NCBI RefSeq assembly: GCF_012676905.1
Contig: NZ_CP051428.1
Location: 5,081,001-5,145,000 of the forward strand
Direction: 5' to 3'
DNA length: 64,000 bases
Source of the DNA: Paenibacillus albicereus
Lineage (GTDB): Bacteria > Bacillota > Bacilli > Paenibacillales > Paenibacillaceae
Positions 9,304-18,268 of the stretch are shown here, piece after piece. Position 1 is the stretch's first letter, and each line of letters opens with the position of its first letter. Under the pieces are notes generated by a model. The model saw only the letters and a list, made by a program, of their open reading frames with translations, was not told the origin of the DNA and made no database searches. The position numbers were made by a program, and so were the translations under genes.

Positions 9304-10206
9304 CTAATCTTTCACCTCACTTGCCTCGACCTCTTTGAGAGTTTTCCCATCTTCCTTTTTCCACTCGACATTACCATTTGTTGAAGCACCAAGAACAAAA
9401 GCCGATGCTCCAGATGGCGTCTTAAAGAGGATGTCCTTTGTTAAGAGTCCATTTACTTCTATATAATTTTTATTATCTTCCCGCGCCAATTTAGCAAAGT
9501 GTGGACAGCTGGGTAATATATCTTTACGAATTATACTGCCCGACAGGACTACAAGCCCTTCGTTCGTCAACCGTGCGGTTGCGTTCGCTCCGCTCCTCTT
9601 AATAAAGAAAACTTGCTCCGGTTTGGCTAAAGCTACATCGCTATCCTCGGAGGATAGAGCCGTTACTTGCTTTACAAGAGATTCAAAAACTTTATAACCA
9701 AGGGCTCCCATAATAATTTTAGCGTACTCAATGAATTCCTCCAATTCACTTTCTTTTTCCTCTGTGACGTTTCCAAGCGTCGGTTCGTTGCTGTTTTTAA
9801 TTAAATATCGATTTGCCGAATTCGCCAAATTAGTAAAGCGGTTCTCAAGATAGCTTATTTCTGTGGGGCCGAATGAGTTGTTTGACGTGGTAAACACAAC
9901 TGCTTCCGTCCAGTAATCCTTTTCTGCATCCCTTTTGTGTTCCTGTAAGCGATAAAGAATGCCTTTACGATTTTTGCGAACTCCAGCTTGTCCAATATAT
10001 GCGACATTCTCTCCGGTCTGGTCAGAAATGCCGAACAGAAAATAAACCCCACTTTGTAGAAGATCCTCTCTGCCCTCGCACTTCTCCAGCTCGGTACGAG
10101 GAAGTTTGTAGGCGACTCCCGTCCAGTTTGCAAGGGTGCTTTTAATGCGACCACTTGGGTCACCATCCATTAGGAACAGATTAATGCTTTTTCCTCTTGC
10201 GGTCAT
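9304..10206 (-). CDS. GIY-YIG nuclease-fold protein with C-terminal DUF4357
   Basis: 300 residues. The N-terminal GIY-YIG fold has GVYFLFGI (53-60) and AYIGQAG (69-75), then LYRLQEHKRD with the conserved Arg about 86 and SYLENRF with the candidate metal-binding Glu. A helical middle leads to a DUF4357 domain (about 205-290) with VLSGSIIRKD, KTPSGASAFVLG and a late NGNVEWK. Such proteins are poorly characterised; related architectures occur in mobile or defence-linked islands. The gene is much richer in A and T than its neighbours, as is its upstream region to 10290, and it stands alone, so recent transfer is inferred. GGGGGG precedes the ATG. Confidence 0.82.
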   Translation of the reverse strand: MTARGKSINLFLMDGDPSGRIKSTLANWTGVAYKLPRTELEKCEGREDLLQSGVYFLFGISDQTGENVAYIGQAGVRKNRKGILYRLQEHKRDAEKDYWTEAVVFTTSNNSFGPTEISYLENRFTNLANSANRYLIKNSNEPTLGNVTEEKESELEEFIEYAKIIMGALGYKVFESLVKQVTALSSEDSDVALAKPEQVFFIKRSGANATARLTNEGLVVLSGSIIRKDILPSCPHFAKLAREDNKNYIEVNGLLTKDILFKTPSGASAFVLGASTNGNVEWKKEDGKTLKEVEASEVKD

Positions 10207-10299
10207 GAACGTTCCCCCCTCTAGTTAAAGCAAAAGCTGCTTCAACTCTATTTTGCACCGTTGAGCTGCTATCGTGACTTGCTGAAATAATAATATGCC

Positions 10300-11289
10300 T
10301 TAGCCCAGATCCTTCCCGTCCCGATAAGCCGGGTCATGCAGCGCCTCCAGCACAGCCTGGGCTTTGACCCCGTCGGCGAAGTCGTAGACGATCGCCTCTT
10401 CGCCGCGGATGCGGCGAAGCACCTGGCGCAGCAGCGGCAGCGGGCCTTCGTCCTCGATCACGTCGACCGGCTCGAGCGAGGCCTCGTCCCGTCCGGCGAG
10501 CAGCCGACGCCAATTTTCCAGCGCGACGACGCCTTCGCTGCCTCGGACCACCATCGACACCCGCTCCTCTGCCACCCCATGCGTACGCCCGGTCAGGCGG
10601 ATGTGCTTGCCGTCCGCCAGCGTCAGCTCCGCCTCGGCCTCGGTCTCGCTCGACTCCGCTCCATCGCCGTAGGCGACCTGGCTGCGCACGCGCACGATGT
10701 CCCCGAACAGCTGCTGGATCATATGGATCCAGTGGATGCCGACCTCGAGCAGGAAGCCGCCTTCCGCGCGCGTCGTGATCCAGTCGTTCTGCTGCCAGGC
10801 GCGCGGCCACTGCGGGAACTCCAGGATGAGCTCCATGCTCTCGATCTCCCCGACGCGCCGCTCCTCCAGCAGCAGGCGCCGCATCTCCCGCACCGCCGGG
10901 TCCAGCGGAAACGAGAAGTGCACGGCGCTCACGACGCCGGCCGCCTCGGCCGCCGCGCGCATCTGCTCCGCCTCCTCGAGACGGCTCGCCAGCGGCTTCT
11001 CGCAGAAGACGTGGATGCCCTTGGCCATCGCGGCCTCGGCCGTCTCCCGATGCAGCGATGGCGGGACTGCGATGTAGAGGAGGTCCAGCTCCTCCCGCTC
11101 CAGCATGTCCCGATAATCCTCGTACAGCGCCACTCCCGGCCGCTGCTCCCCGATCTCCCGCAGCGTCTCCGCACGCGGCTCGCATACGGCGATCAGCTCG
11201 CATTCCTCTGCGAACCTCGGCTGCGTGCGCAGCGACATGCCCTTGCCCATATTGCCCAAGCCGATGACGGCCATCCGAACTTTGCCCAT
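10300..11289 (-). CDS. Gfo/Idh/MocA family oxidoreductase
   Basis: NAD(P)-dependent oxidoreductase acting on a sugar or related polyol. 329 residues. An N-terminal Rossmann fold (MGKVRMAVIGLGNMG) is followed by the family EKPLA motif (FCEKPLASRLEEAEQ) with the catalytic Lys near 97, then a C-terminal alpha/beta domain with LLEVGIHWIHMIQQLFG. The start at 11289 follows AGGGGGAGCTGACC; the frame is open further upstream but that stretch contains a terminator hairpin. The substrate is not clear from the context. Confidence 0.85.
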   Translation of the reverse strand: MGKVRMAVIGLGNMGKGMSLRTQPRFAEECELIAVCEPRAETLREIGEQRPGVALYEDYRDMLEREELDLLYIAVPPSLHRETAEAAMAKGIHVFCEKPLASRLEEAEQMRAAAEAAGVVSAVHFSFPLDPAVREMRRLLLEERRVGEIESMELILEFPQWPRAWQQNDWITTRAEGGFLLEVGIHWIHMIQQLFGDIVRVRSQVAYGDGAESSETEAEAELTLADGKHIRLTGRTHGVAEERVSMVVRGSEGVVALENWRRLLAGRDEASLEPVDVIEDEGPLPLLRQVLRRIRGEEAIVYDFADGVKAQAVLEALHDPAYRDGKDLG

Positions 11290-11436
11290 GGTCAGCTCCC
11301 CCTGATGCCTTGATGTAATTCCACCCGGTAAGGGTTCGACCCGTCGATTCGGTGTTCCTTCCCTGGGGCGAAAAGGGAATCGGCTCCTGCCGATCTCCCT
11401 AGCGGATTCCCTTTGGCGGACCGCCCGCCGGACAGC

Positions 11437-11475
11437 CGAAAAAGCCGCTCTCCAGACATGCTTGGAGAGCGGCTT
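11437..11475 (-). terminator. Terminator of the PNPOx-like gene
   Basis: Read on the minus strand: AAGCCGCTCTCCA, an 8-base loop and TGGAGAGCGGCTT, then a run of T. A 13-bp perfect stem downstream of the gene ending at 11606. Confidence 0.88.
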
Positions 11476-11605
11476 CATGATGCGGACGCAGGGCGGGAAG
11501 AACGGCTTGATTCTTCGATACGAGACGAAGAGGCTCTGGACCTCCGGCTGGAAGAGCCGGCTTCGTGCAAAAGCTCGTCCAGCGGCAGAAGCCGCTCCCG
11601 CCCTC

Positions 11606-12094
11606 TTACAGCTCGACCGTCTCGTTCAGCTTGCTGTCGCCCGAGCCGGCGCCGGTGAGCCGGTGCAGCATGAGCTTGGCCGCCTCGAACTTGTTCGCGG
11701 TGTCCCAATACTCCGCCGCCTCGGCGTTCACCTTGACCAGCACGACGTTGGGATCGTCGTAGGAGGCATGCAGCAGCTTCTCGTACGCCTTGTTCCAGAA
11801 CGCCTTCTTCTTCTCCAAGTCCTCGACGAACTCCGCCTTGCCGCGGATCGAGACGAACGACTTGCCCGCGTAGGCGACGTTGACCCGCGGATCGCGCCGC
11901 AGCTCGCCGTACTTCGCCGTATCCTTCATCGTGACGAACCACAGGTCGCCGTCGAACTCGATTTCCTGGGTCTTCATCGGCCGGGAAACGAGGCCTTCCT
12001 CCGCGATCGTCGTCAGCATCGCGGTCTCGATGCCCTCGATCAGCTCCCGCACCTTCTCCACCGCTTGTTCATGGGTCGTTTGTCGTTCCGACAT
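11606..12094 (-). CDS. Pyridoxamine 5'-phosphate oxidase-like general stress protein
   Basis: 162 residues, a split-barrel flavin-binding fold related to Bacillus general stress protein 26 (YdaG). Visible features: EGIETAMLTTIAEEGLVSRP at the N-terminus, GDLWFVTMKDTAKYGELRRD, VNVAYAGKSFVSIRGKAE, and the family tail region NVVLVKVNAEAAEYWDT. The family binds FMN or F420-like cofactors; the true reaction is unknown. The start at 12094 is the first Met. It is monocistronic, bounded by terminators on both sides. Confidence 0.88.
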   Translation of the reverse strand: MSERQTTHEQAVEKVRELIEGIETAMLTTIAEEGLVSRPMKTQEIEFDGDLWFVTMKDTAKYGELRRDPRVNVAYAGKSFVSIRGKAEFVEDLEKKKAFWNKAYEKLLHASYDDPNVVLVKVNAEAAEYWDTANKFEAAKLMLHRLTGAGSGDSKLNETVEL

Positions 12095-12167
12095 GATGCA
12101 TCACCTCTTCCGCTTTTGTATTCCCTTTTTACACGGAATCGATAAGCGCCAATCGTCCGCCGCACGC

Positions 12168-12207
12168 GAAAAGAGGGCAGGCCCTCCCGCAAAGGAAGCC
12201 TGCCCCG
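12168..12207 (-). terminator. Terminator of the copper amine oxidase-stalk gene
   Basis: On the minus strand GGGCAGGC (12206-12199) pairs with GCCTGCCC (12183-12176), followed by TCTTTTC. It lies 13 bases past the stop at 12220. Confidence 0.75.
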
Positions 12208-12219
12208 GCGAAACCGACG

Positions 12220-14022
12220 TCAGCTGCCGGATGCGAACACGCCGCTCTTGTACGTCAGCGTATAGACGATGCCGCTGTCCGTCAGCAGCGTGGAAGCGAC
12301 GTTGTCGCGGACGATCGCCATGCTTTTGCCGTCGGCACCGACCTTGTACAGCCCGGGCTCATAGCCGTTGGAGACGTAATAGACGCCTTTCGGCCCGACC
12401 TCGTACGAAAGGGCCGGCTGGTCGCTCAGCTTGGTCTCGCGCCCAGCCGCCAGGTCGTAGCGGTACAGGTCGCCGGCCTGAGCATACCCGTCGCGCGCGT
12501 CGGTCCCTGTCGGCAGGACGCGGTAATACAGGCTGCCGCCGTGCATCCGGACGTCGAAGACGGGACGGTCGACGAGGATGCGGACCGCGCCGCCGCTGAG
12601 TCCGGCCTGGCCGAGCTTGCCGGTCGCGCGATCCACGTAGTAGACGGAGGCGCCTTCCAGCCAGAAGTCGGAGGCTGGCGGCGTCAGCTTCGTCTGGGCG
12701 CCGCCGGCTAGCGGGATGCGGTAGACGGCGCTCGTCGCCGTCTGGTCCGCTTCTTCATAGCCGAGCGAGTAGGCGCTGCCGTCCTTCACAACCAGCTTGG
12801 CGTTGCTGGCGTAGCTGACGCCGCCGCCTTCCGACAGGGTGCGATTAATGCCATAAGTGAAGGCCGCGTCCCCGATCGAGGACACTTTGCCGGTCTTCAG
12901 GTCGACCTGCTTGAGGTTGCCCGGCTGCATGGACATGAAGCGGAAGTCGGTATACAGCAGCCGGTCGCCGGCGCGGGCATAGGCCATCAGGCTCTTGCCG
13001 CCCACGACCTTCTGGAGCGTACCGCCATCCAGCCGGTAGAGCGTTTCGGAGCCCATCGTGTTGTCGCCGGAATGCAGGTTGACGAACAGCTGGCCCTCCA
13101 GCTTGAACACCGCCTCCAGCCAGCCGTCGCTCGGCTTCCAATCCGACACCGAGGCGGCTTTGGCCGCCTTGCCCGTCACCGGATCGAGCGCATGCAGCTC
13201 CGGCTTGCCGCCCACGACCGTCGGGAAATAAATCTTGCCGTCCGCGACTTTCGCCTGGCTGAGGACAGGCTGCCCCGCAAGCTCGATCCGCACCGGCTTG
13301 CCGCCGTCCTTTTGCCGATACAGCATCTCGGATGTCGACGAAGCGGTATAGAACGCTCGATAGTAGTACGAAGTATTACCCGACCTTGCCAGCAATCCGG
13401 TCGAGCTCTCCACCTCGGCGCGAGTCCGCTTGTCCGCCAACTGCCGCTTGATCGGTTCGATCAGGGAGCGCGTATCGGCCAGCTTCGGATCGATCTTGTC
13501 GTCGCCGATGAGGATGAGCCCGTCGAGCCACTGGATCTCCTTGTCCAGCGCGTCCGAGGCGCTGCGCAGCGGCAGCAGGATCGTGCCGTTCACCTTGTAC
13601 GGGGCGACGTCGATCGAGACGGCTTTGCCGTTCACGTCCATCGACCGGCTGCCGACGGCGAACCGGATCGTCTTCTTGAGGGCGGCGTTCGTCAGCACGA
13701 CCTCATTCGGCCGCTTGGCGTCCCATTTCGTTTCCCAAGTGCCCCCGGAACGGTTCACCTCGCCCGCGAGATAGCCGAGCAGGCGGATCGGGACGAACAC
13801 GCGGCTGTCGCGCTGCACGAGCTTGTAGTCGAGGTACAGGTCCGTCTTCGAGCCGCGGATGAACACCTTCTGCTGAAAATCGTAGGGCAGGATGACGGTC
13901 CGGTCGAAGGCTTGCTTGAGCGAGGTCGAGGCAGGCGCCTTGCTGTCCGCCGCTGAGGCGGGAGCAAGCGCGGTCCCGGCCCAGAGGGCGGCCGCGAGAA
14001 CGGCGAGCGCAGTCTTTTTCAT
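12220..14022 (-). CDS. Secreted protein: copper amine oxidase N-terminal-type domain plus DUF5050-like propeller
   Basis: 600 residues. A Sec signal peptide (about 1-25, ending APASAA) is followed by a stalk domain of the copper amine oxidase N-terminal type (about 40-165): DRTVILPYDFQQKVF, RDSRVFVPIRLLGYLAG, then NGTILLPLRSASDAL. This domain is common in Paenibacillus wall proteins and is not itself an oxidase. From about 205 to the end come repeated YRxDG and KVADGKIYFP strands as in DUF5050/TolB-like propellers (QVDLKTGKVSSIGD, VYRIPLAGGAQTKL, YVDRATGKLGQAGL). No wall anchor is seen. Function is unknown; an extracellular binding role is likely. Confidence 0.8.
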   Translation of the reverse strand: MKKTALAVLAAALWAGTALAPASAADSKAPASTSLKQAFDRTVILPYDFQQKVFIRGSKTDLYLDYKLVQRDSRVFVPIRLLGYLAGEVNRSGGTWETKWDAKRPNEVVLTNAALKKTIRFAVGSRSMDVNGKAVSIDVAPYKVNGTILLPLRSASDALDKEIQWLDGLILIGDDKIDPKLADTRSLIEPIKRQLADKRTRAEVESSTGLLARSGNTSYYYRAFYTASSTSEMLYRQKDGGKPVRIELAGQPVLSQAKVADGKIYFPTVVGGKPELHALDPVTGKAAKAASVSDWKPSDGWLEAVFKLEGQLFVNLHSGDNTMGSETLYRLDGGTLQKVVGGKSLMAYARAGDRLLYTDFRFMSMQPGNLKQVDLKTGKVSSIGDAAFTYGINRTLSEGGGVSYASNAKLVVKDGSAYSLGYEEADQTATSAVYRIPLAGGAQTKLTPPASDFWLEGASVYYVDRATGKLGQAGLSGGAVRILVDRPVFDVRMHGGSLYYRVLPTGTDARDGYAQAGDLYRYDLAAGRETKLSDQPALSYEVGPKGVYYVSNGYEPGLYKVGADGKSMAIVRDNVASTLLTDSGIVYTLTYKSGVFASGS

Positions 14023-14146
14023 GGTCAGGTCTCCTTTTCAAGGTCTGTCTTCACGAATAGACGGAACTCGGCGGAAGAATGTTCCTGTCGCATATGTACC
14101 CGAAAAGCCTCATGGCCGACTAAAAAAGAGGCAGAGAAAGGTTGGG

Positions 14147-14199
14147 TTGACACAAGTTGATTACACATGTAATCTATACCCATCGTTTACATGTGTAGA
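14147..14199 (+). promoter_or_regulatory. Promoter with two BlaI-type operators
   Basis: TTGACA (14147-14152), a 17-base spacer and TAATCT (14170-14175). Two sites of the BlaI/MecI form TACA-N2-TGTA follow: TACACATGTA (14162-14171, overlapping the -10) and TACATGTGTA (14188-14197), with centres 26 bp apart. Autorepression of the downstream blaI-like gene is inferred. Confidence 0.8.
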
Positions 14200-14225
14200 T
14201 GTTAAAGGAAAAGGAGGGATCCCTC

Positions 14226-14615
14226 ATGAACGCCCCTATCCGCATCAGCGAATCGGAGAGCGAGGTGATGAAGCTGCTGTGGGAGCAGGAGCCGCTCACG
14301 GCAGGAGAGATCATCGTACGCCTGCAGCGGGAGATGGACTGGTCGGATCAGACGATCAAGACGTTCCTGAACCGTCTGCTCAACAAGGAAGCGATCCGCT
14401 TCGAGAAGTCCGGCCGCACGTACCGGTATTATCCGCTCGTCACGCGAGACGAGTACTTGAGATCCGAGAACCGCTCGTTCCTGAACCGCGTCTATGACGG
14501 AGCGATCGGCTTGATGTGCGCCAAGTTTCTGGAAGAGGAGAAGCTGTCGGATCAAGACATCGAGCAGCTGCAGCGGCTGCTGGACAAGCAGAAGAAAGGC
14601 GGCGACGAAGCATGA
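14226..14615 (+). CDS. BlaI/MecI-family transcriptional repressor
   Basis: 129 residues, winged-helix repressor of the penicillinase repressor family. It has ISESESEVMKLLWEQEPLTA at the N-terminus, the recognition region DWSDQTIKTFLNRLLNKEAI, and the wing SGRTYRYYPLVTRDEYL. In the family, a cognate BlaR1-type protease inactivates the repressor by cleavage. AAAGGAGG lies 10 bases before ATG 14226. The stop overlaps the start of the M56 gene (ATGA), so the two are translationally coupled. Two matching operators sit upstream. Confidence 0.92.
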   Translation: MNAPIRISESESEVMKLLWEQEPLTAGEIIVRLQREMDWSDQTIKTFLNRLLNKEAIRFEKSGRTYRYYPLVTRDEYLRSENRSFLNRVYDGAIGLMCAKFLEEEKLSDQDIEQLQRLLDKQKKGGDEA

Positions 14616-16933
14616 GGATGCTGGAGACGATCGTTCTGCTGCTGCTCCAGGCATCCATCGGCTCGTCGGCGCTCATCGCGCTCGTGCTGCTGGTCCGCCG
14701 CTGGCGCGAGGGGCCCATGCTGCCCCGGATGCTGCCGCTGCTCTGGCTGCTCGTGCTCGTCAAGCTGCTCGTCCCGGCCTTGCCGGCAACGCCGCTTCAG
14801 CTGATGCCGCATGTCGCCGGCCTGTCCGGACCGTCCAGTCCTGCGCTCCAGGAACCATCCTCTGCCGGGGCGGTCACCGCTTCGGCGGAGCAGGCCGCAC
14901 CTGGATTGCCGGAGGGAGCGGGCCTCGCCAGCGCAGACTTCTCGGACTCAGCCTCGCCAGCAGGAGCGGGCCTCCACCCGGCAACGCCGATGCAGCAGGC
15001 CTCCGGCGAGGCCGCTGCCGGCGGCGCTTGGCTGCGCATCGCTGCGTTTGCCTGGCTGGCAGGCCTGATCGCCCTTTCCAGCATCGGCCTTTTCGCCGCG
15101 CTCCGTTTCCGACACCGCCTCAAGCAAGCGATTCCGGTCACGGAATCCGCCGTGCTTCGCCAGCTGGACGCCTTGAGCGGGCAGCTTGGCCTGCGGCGGC
15201 GCGTCCGCCTCTACGAGCATGCCGACCGCTCCGGTCCGTGCGTATACGGCCTGATGCGTCCAGCCATCTACCTGCCGGCAGGCTTCGCGGTCGAAGCCGA
15301 TCCGCGTCAGCTGTCCCATGTGCTGCTGCATGAGCTGACTCACGTCAAGCGCAACGATCTGCCGCTCGGAGCACTATGGTCGCTCGCGGCGGCGATCTAC
15401 TGGTTCAACCCCTTGGTCTGGCTCGCGCTGCGAAGCGTGAAGGCCGACCGGGAAGTCGCTTGCGACGCCGGTGTACTCGATCTGCTGGGCATGCAAGAGC
15501 GGACCGCGTATGGCACGACGCTGCTCCAGCTCGCCCGCCGTCCCGGCCCGCGCCCGCATTTTGCCCTTCCGTTCGCGAGATTTCCACGCAAGCGCGGCAA
15601 GCGCAAGCTCGATGAGCTCAAGCGCCGCATCGGCATGATCGCCTCTTTTCGGGAAGCCTCTTCGTACCGGCTCTCCTACCCCGCGCTAGCCCTTGCCGTC
15701 GCCGCCGGTCTTGCGCTGATCCTCACGATCTCCGTCCCGCTGCGCAGCTCCGCCGCAACGGAAGCGCCTCCGACTTCCGAAGCCGGGAGAGGGTCGGAAT
15801 CGCTCGGAATCACGCGCATCATGGACGACTTCAAATGGTTCTCCAGCTTGGACCGCTTGCGCGTCCATGCGAGCTTCGACTTCAAGGTGCCGGACGCGCT
15901 TCCGGAAGGGTATAAGCTCAGCTACCTCAATTTGCAGCAAGCGTGGCAGATCAATCCGGAGCTCTCCACTATCACCTACGAATCAGGGAAGACAAGCGAC
16001 ACCTATAGACGCGAGTTCGTGCTCAAGGTTTCCAAAGAGGATCTCCGAAACGAATACAAGGAAAAGCCCGGCTCCGAACTTCGTACGTCTGCTCCGGCCA
16101 TGTGGGGAGAGGCGGCCCCGATCACCTTCCGTCATGAGCCGGCTACATTCGCGGGTATTCCAGGCACACTCGTCACGCAAATCCAGACGTATGCCTGGCA
16201 TTTGCCCGAGCATGCCAAGACGTTCGTGTGGGAGGATGGCGGCATCTGGTATGCCTTGGAATACTTCAGCGAGAACCACAGCCGCGAGGAAGGCCTGCCC
16301 CAGCACTGGAAAAACCTCAGTGACGCCCAGCGCGACCAGGTGCTCCGCTCGTTCGTCTGGCCGGATCAGCTGCAGCGGACCGACTATAGCGGCGAAGGTC
16401 AGTCTTTCCCGCTGTACGACACCGATGATCTTGCCGACGCAAGACGCAGCCTCGGCTTCGAGCCCGCCCTCCCGCGCGCGCTCCTCAAGGATCGACTCCG
16501 GATTCGGGATGCGAGAATGATGTTCAGGGATGATCAATACGCCGATGATCCATTTCACATTTTAAGCGATGCGCTTCGGACCACCTATCGCGCGCCGAGT
16601 GAAAAGCCGATCGGGGATCTGAATGCGGAAGTCGTGTTCTATCAGAGCCGCGGGCCATTGGCGGATGAAGAAAAGCTTTTGTCCTCCAGCCGAATCTGGA
16701 TTCAAGGGCTGGAAGTCACATCCGTAATGGATCCGACTTCTAATTTCAACCCTTATGGAATCGACAAGGGATTCCAGGACCTTGGCTACTCTCATCGCTA
16801 TTATTTCTGGGAACACGAAGGGCTCCATTACTTGGCCTTTTTCCGCGACCTGGATGAAGTCCAGCCCGAACTGCTGCGCGAGCTCGTCATCAAGACGTTG
16901 GAGCCGGCGGCCAGCCAGCCTGGGCCGGAATGA
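14612..16933 (+). CDS. BlaR1-like M56 membrane protease with a novel sensor region
   Basis: 773 residues. Hydrophobic segments near 5-22, 35-55, 145-170 and 365-385 frame an M56 metalloprotease domain. The zinc motif is HELTH (240-244), with the downstream Glu in DREVACDAG near 281. Unlike BlaR1, the extracellular part (about 390-773) has no penicillin-binding motifs. It looks like two DUF4367-type units: DALPEGYKLSYLNL with AGIPGTLV and YALEYFSE, then a second with GLEVTS, YYFWEHEGLHYLAFF. The region at 75-140 is low in complexity. The signal sensed is therefore not obviously a beta-lactam. ATG 14612 overlaps the blaI stop. Confidence 0.88.
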   Translation: MRMLETIVLLLLQASIGSSALIALVLLVRRWREGPMLPRMLPLLWLLVLVKLLVPALPATPLQLMPHVAGLSGPSSPALQEPSSAGAVTASAEQAAPGLPEGAGLASADFSDSASPAGAGLHPATPMQQASGEAAAGGAWLRIAAFAWLAGLIALSSIGLFAALRFRHRLKQAIPVTESAVLRQLDALSGQLGLRRRVRLYEHADRSGPCVYGLMRPAIYLPAGFAVEADPRQLSHVLLHELTHVKRNDLPLGALWSLAAAIYWFNPLVWLALRSVKADREVACDAGVLDLLGMQERTAYGTTLLQLARRPGPRPHFALPFARFPRKRGKRKLDELKRRIGMIASFREASSYRLSYPALALAVAAGLALILTISVPLRSSAATEAPPTSEAGRGSESLGITRIMDDFKWFSSLDRLRVHASFDFKVPDALPEGYKLSYLNLQQAWQINPELSTITYESGKTSDTYRREFVLKVSKEDLRNEYKEKPGSELRTSAPAMWGEAAPITFRHEPATFAGIPGTLVTQIQTYAWHLPEHAKTFVWEDGGIWYALEYFSENHSREEGLPQHWKNLSDAQRDQVLRSFVWPDQLQRTDYSGEGQSFPLYDTDDLADARRSLGFEPALPRALLKDRLRIRDARMMFRDDQYADDPFHILSDALRTTYRAPSEKPIGDLNAEVVFYQSRGPLADEEKLLSSSRIWIQGLEVTSVMDPTSNFNPYGIDKGFQDLGYSHRYYFWEHEGLHYLAFFRDLDEVQPELLRELVIKTLEPAASQPGPE

Positions 16934-16937
16934 ATCA

Positions 16938-16984
16938 AAAGCCCCGCTCGACTTCCCTGCAAGGGAATCGATCGGGGCTTTGTT
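16938..16984. terminator. Convergent terminator
   Basis: AAAGCCCCG (16938-16946) pairs with CGGGGCTTT (16973-16981), with an inner TTCCC/GGGAA stem. It lies between the converging M56 and esterase genes and can serve both. Confidence 0.8.
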
Positions 16985-16991
16985 CATAATT

Positions 16992-18107
16992 TCAGCGTTC
17001 CGCTCGGGGCATTCCCAGCAGCCCGCGCAGATGCTCCGCCAGCGCCTCCGCCGCCTGCCGGTGCGCCTCGGTGCCGGGATGCTGGCGGGCGCCCTGCGTA
17101 CGGGCCGTCATCGCCGGCAGCTGGAACACGGCGACGCGGCGGTCGCCGGTGCGCTTCGCATGGGCGTCGACGGCCCGGCAGATGCTCGGCATCATCTCGA
17201 GGCCGAGCATGCCGTACGCCCAGACGATCCACGCCTGCGGATTGCACGCGCGCACCCGGCCGAGGAAGCGCTCGGCCGCCGCCTCGAACGCCCCCAGGTC
17301 GTCCGCGTGAAAGCTGCCGTCATCTGCCAGCCGCTGCTTGAACCGATCGCCCGTCTCCCTGCAGATCCACTCCGGCGAACGGAACGCGCCGCCGTCGTTC
17401 GTGCCGAGGTTGACGACGACGGCATCCGGCTGCCAGGAGCCGAAGTCATGCGTTTCGCGCGCGCCAAGCGCTTCGTTGCGCTCTCCGCCGAGCAGCCCGC
17501 AGGCCTGCTCGTATACGGCCGGCATTCGCGAGCGCGGGTCGTTGTCCCAGCCGCTGAGCACGCCCCAGCCGCTTTGCGACAGGATGCGGCAGTCCGCGTC
17601 CAGCGCCTCGGCCGTCAGCCAAGCATAATTGTCCCGTGCGCTGAACCACATCGGGATCCAGTCCTCCTCCGATCGCGCCCCGATCGCTCCTTCGCCGGAG
17701 GTGATGCTGTCGCCGACAAACTCGATCCGGCGCGCCCGCTCCGGCACCGGCAGCAGCTCCCCGTCCGTGCGGAGCCCGTGCAGCAGCAGCGCGCAATCAG
17801 GATCAGAGCTCATCGCCTGCGACTCCTTGACGAAACGCACGCGCTTGGCGGTGTGCGGGTTCATCCCGCGGAACACCGGCACCCAGCGGCGGCCCTCCTG
17901 CGCCATCTGGCGGCTGACCGGAGCGCCGTTCACCAGCATGCTGAACCACGGCTCGTACCGTCCCAACGAAGCCTCGACCTCCAGCCACAGCTCCGCTCCC
18001 GTCACGACCAGCTCGATGCCGCTGCCTGTCCAGAACAGCGCGAGCGGCGAGCGCGACGTCCCCGTCCTTCCATGCGTCCGAACAAGCGGCGCATCCTCCA
18101 GCGCCAT
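16992..18107 (-). CDS. SGNH/GDSL esterase, carbohydrate esterase family 2-like
   Basis: Likely deacetylase of acetylated plant polysaccharide. About 371 residues. An N-terminal beta-sandwich (about 1-125) opens LVRTHGRTGTS and contains GSGIELVVTGAELWLEVEA. The SGNH domain follows: FVGDSITSGEG with the catalytic Ser, VVNLGTNDGG, and near the end RQHPGTEAHRQAAE with the His of the triad. No signal peptide is seen, so a cytosolic or non-classically exported enzyme. The start at 18107 has GGAAGG at good spacing; in-frame ATGs at 18128 and 18161 are alternatives. Confidence 0.82.
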   Translation of the reverse strand: MALEDAPLVRTHGRTGTSRSPLALFWTGSGIELVVTGAELWLEVEASLGRYEPWFSMLVNGAPVSRQMAQEGRRWVPVFRGMNPHTAKRVRFVKESQAMSSDPDCALLLHGLRTDGELLPVPERARRIEFVGDSITSGEGAIGARSEEDWIPMWFSARDNYAWLTAEALDADCRILSQSGWGVLSGWDNDPRSRMPAVYEQACGLLGGERNEALGARETHDFGSWQPDAVVVNLGTNDGGAFRSPEWICRETGDRFKQRLADDGSFHADDLGAFEAAAERFLGRVRACNPQAWIVWAYGMLGLEMMPSICRAVDAHAKRTGDRRVAVFQLPAMTARTQGARQHPGTEAHRQAAEALAEHLRGLLGMPRAER

Positions 18108-18210
18108 CGTTCGCAACCTTCCTTCCATCCTTCGCATCCCCTTTGTCGGCGCGCGCTCCATGCGGGCGTCCGCCTCCGAGCTGAACCGGTCCGCCCGCCG
18201 AAATCACCTT

Positions 18211-18225
18211 GCCTAACCGTTAGGC
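18211..18225. promoter_or_regulatory. Operator-like palindrome upstream of the esterase gene
   Basis: GCCTAACCGTTAGGC is a perfect inverted repeat of 7-base arms around one C, in the gap between the AraC gene end and the esterase start. No promoter could be fixed. A regulator-binding role is inference. Confidence 0.3.
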
Positions 18226-18268
18226 CGCACCTGTCTTCCTCTTATCGTTCCACCGGGCCGGAGGCTCG

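Noticed and set aside
10300-11478. Longer Gfo/Idh/MocA protein starting at 11478
   Set aside because: The extra 63 residues cross a strong terminator hairpin and show no family similarity; 11289 has the ribosome binding site.
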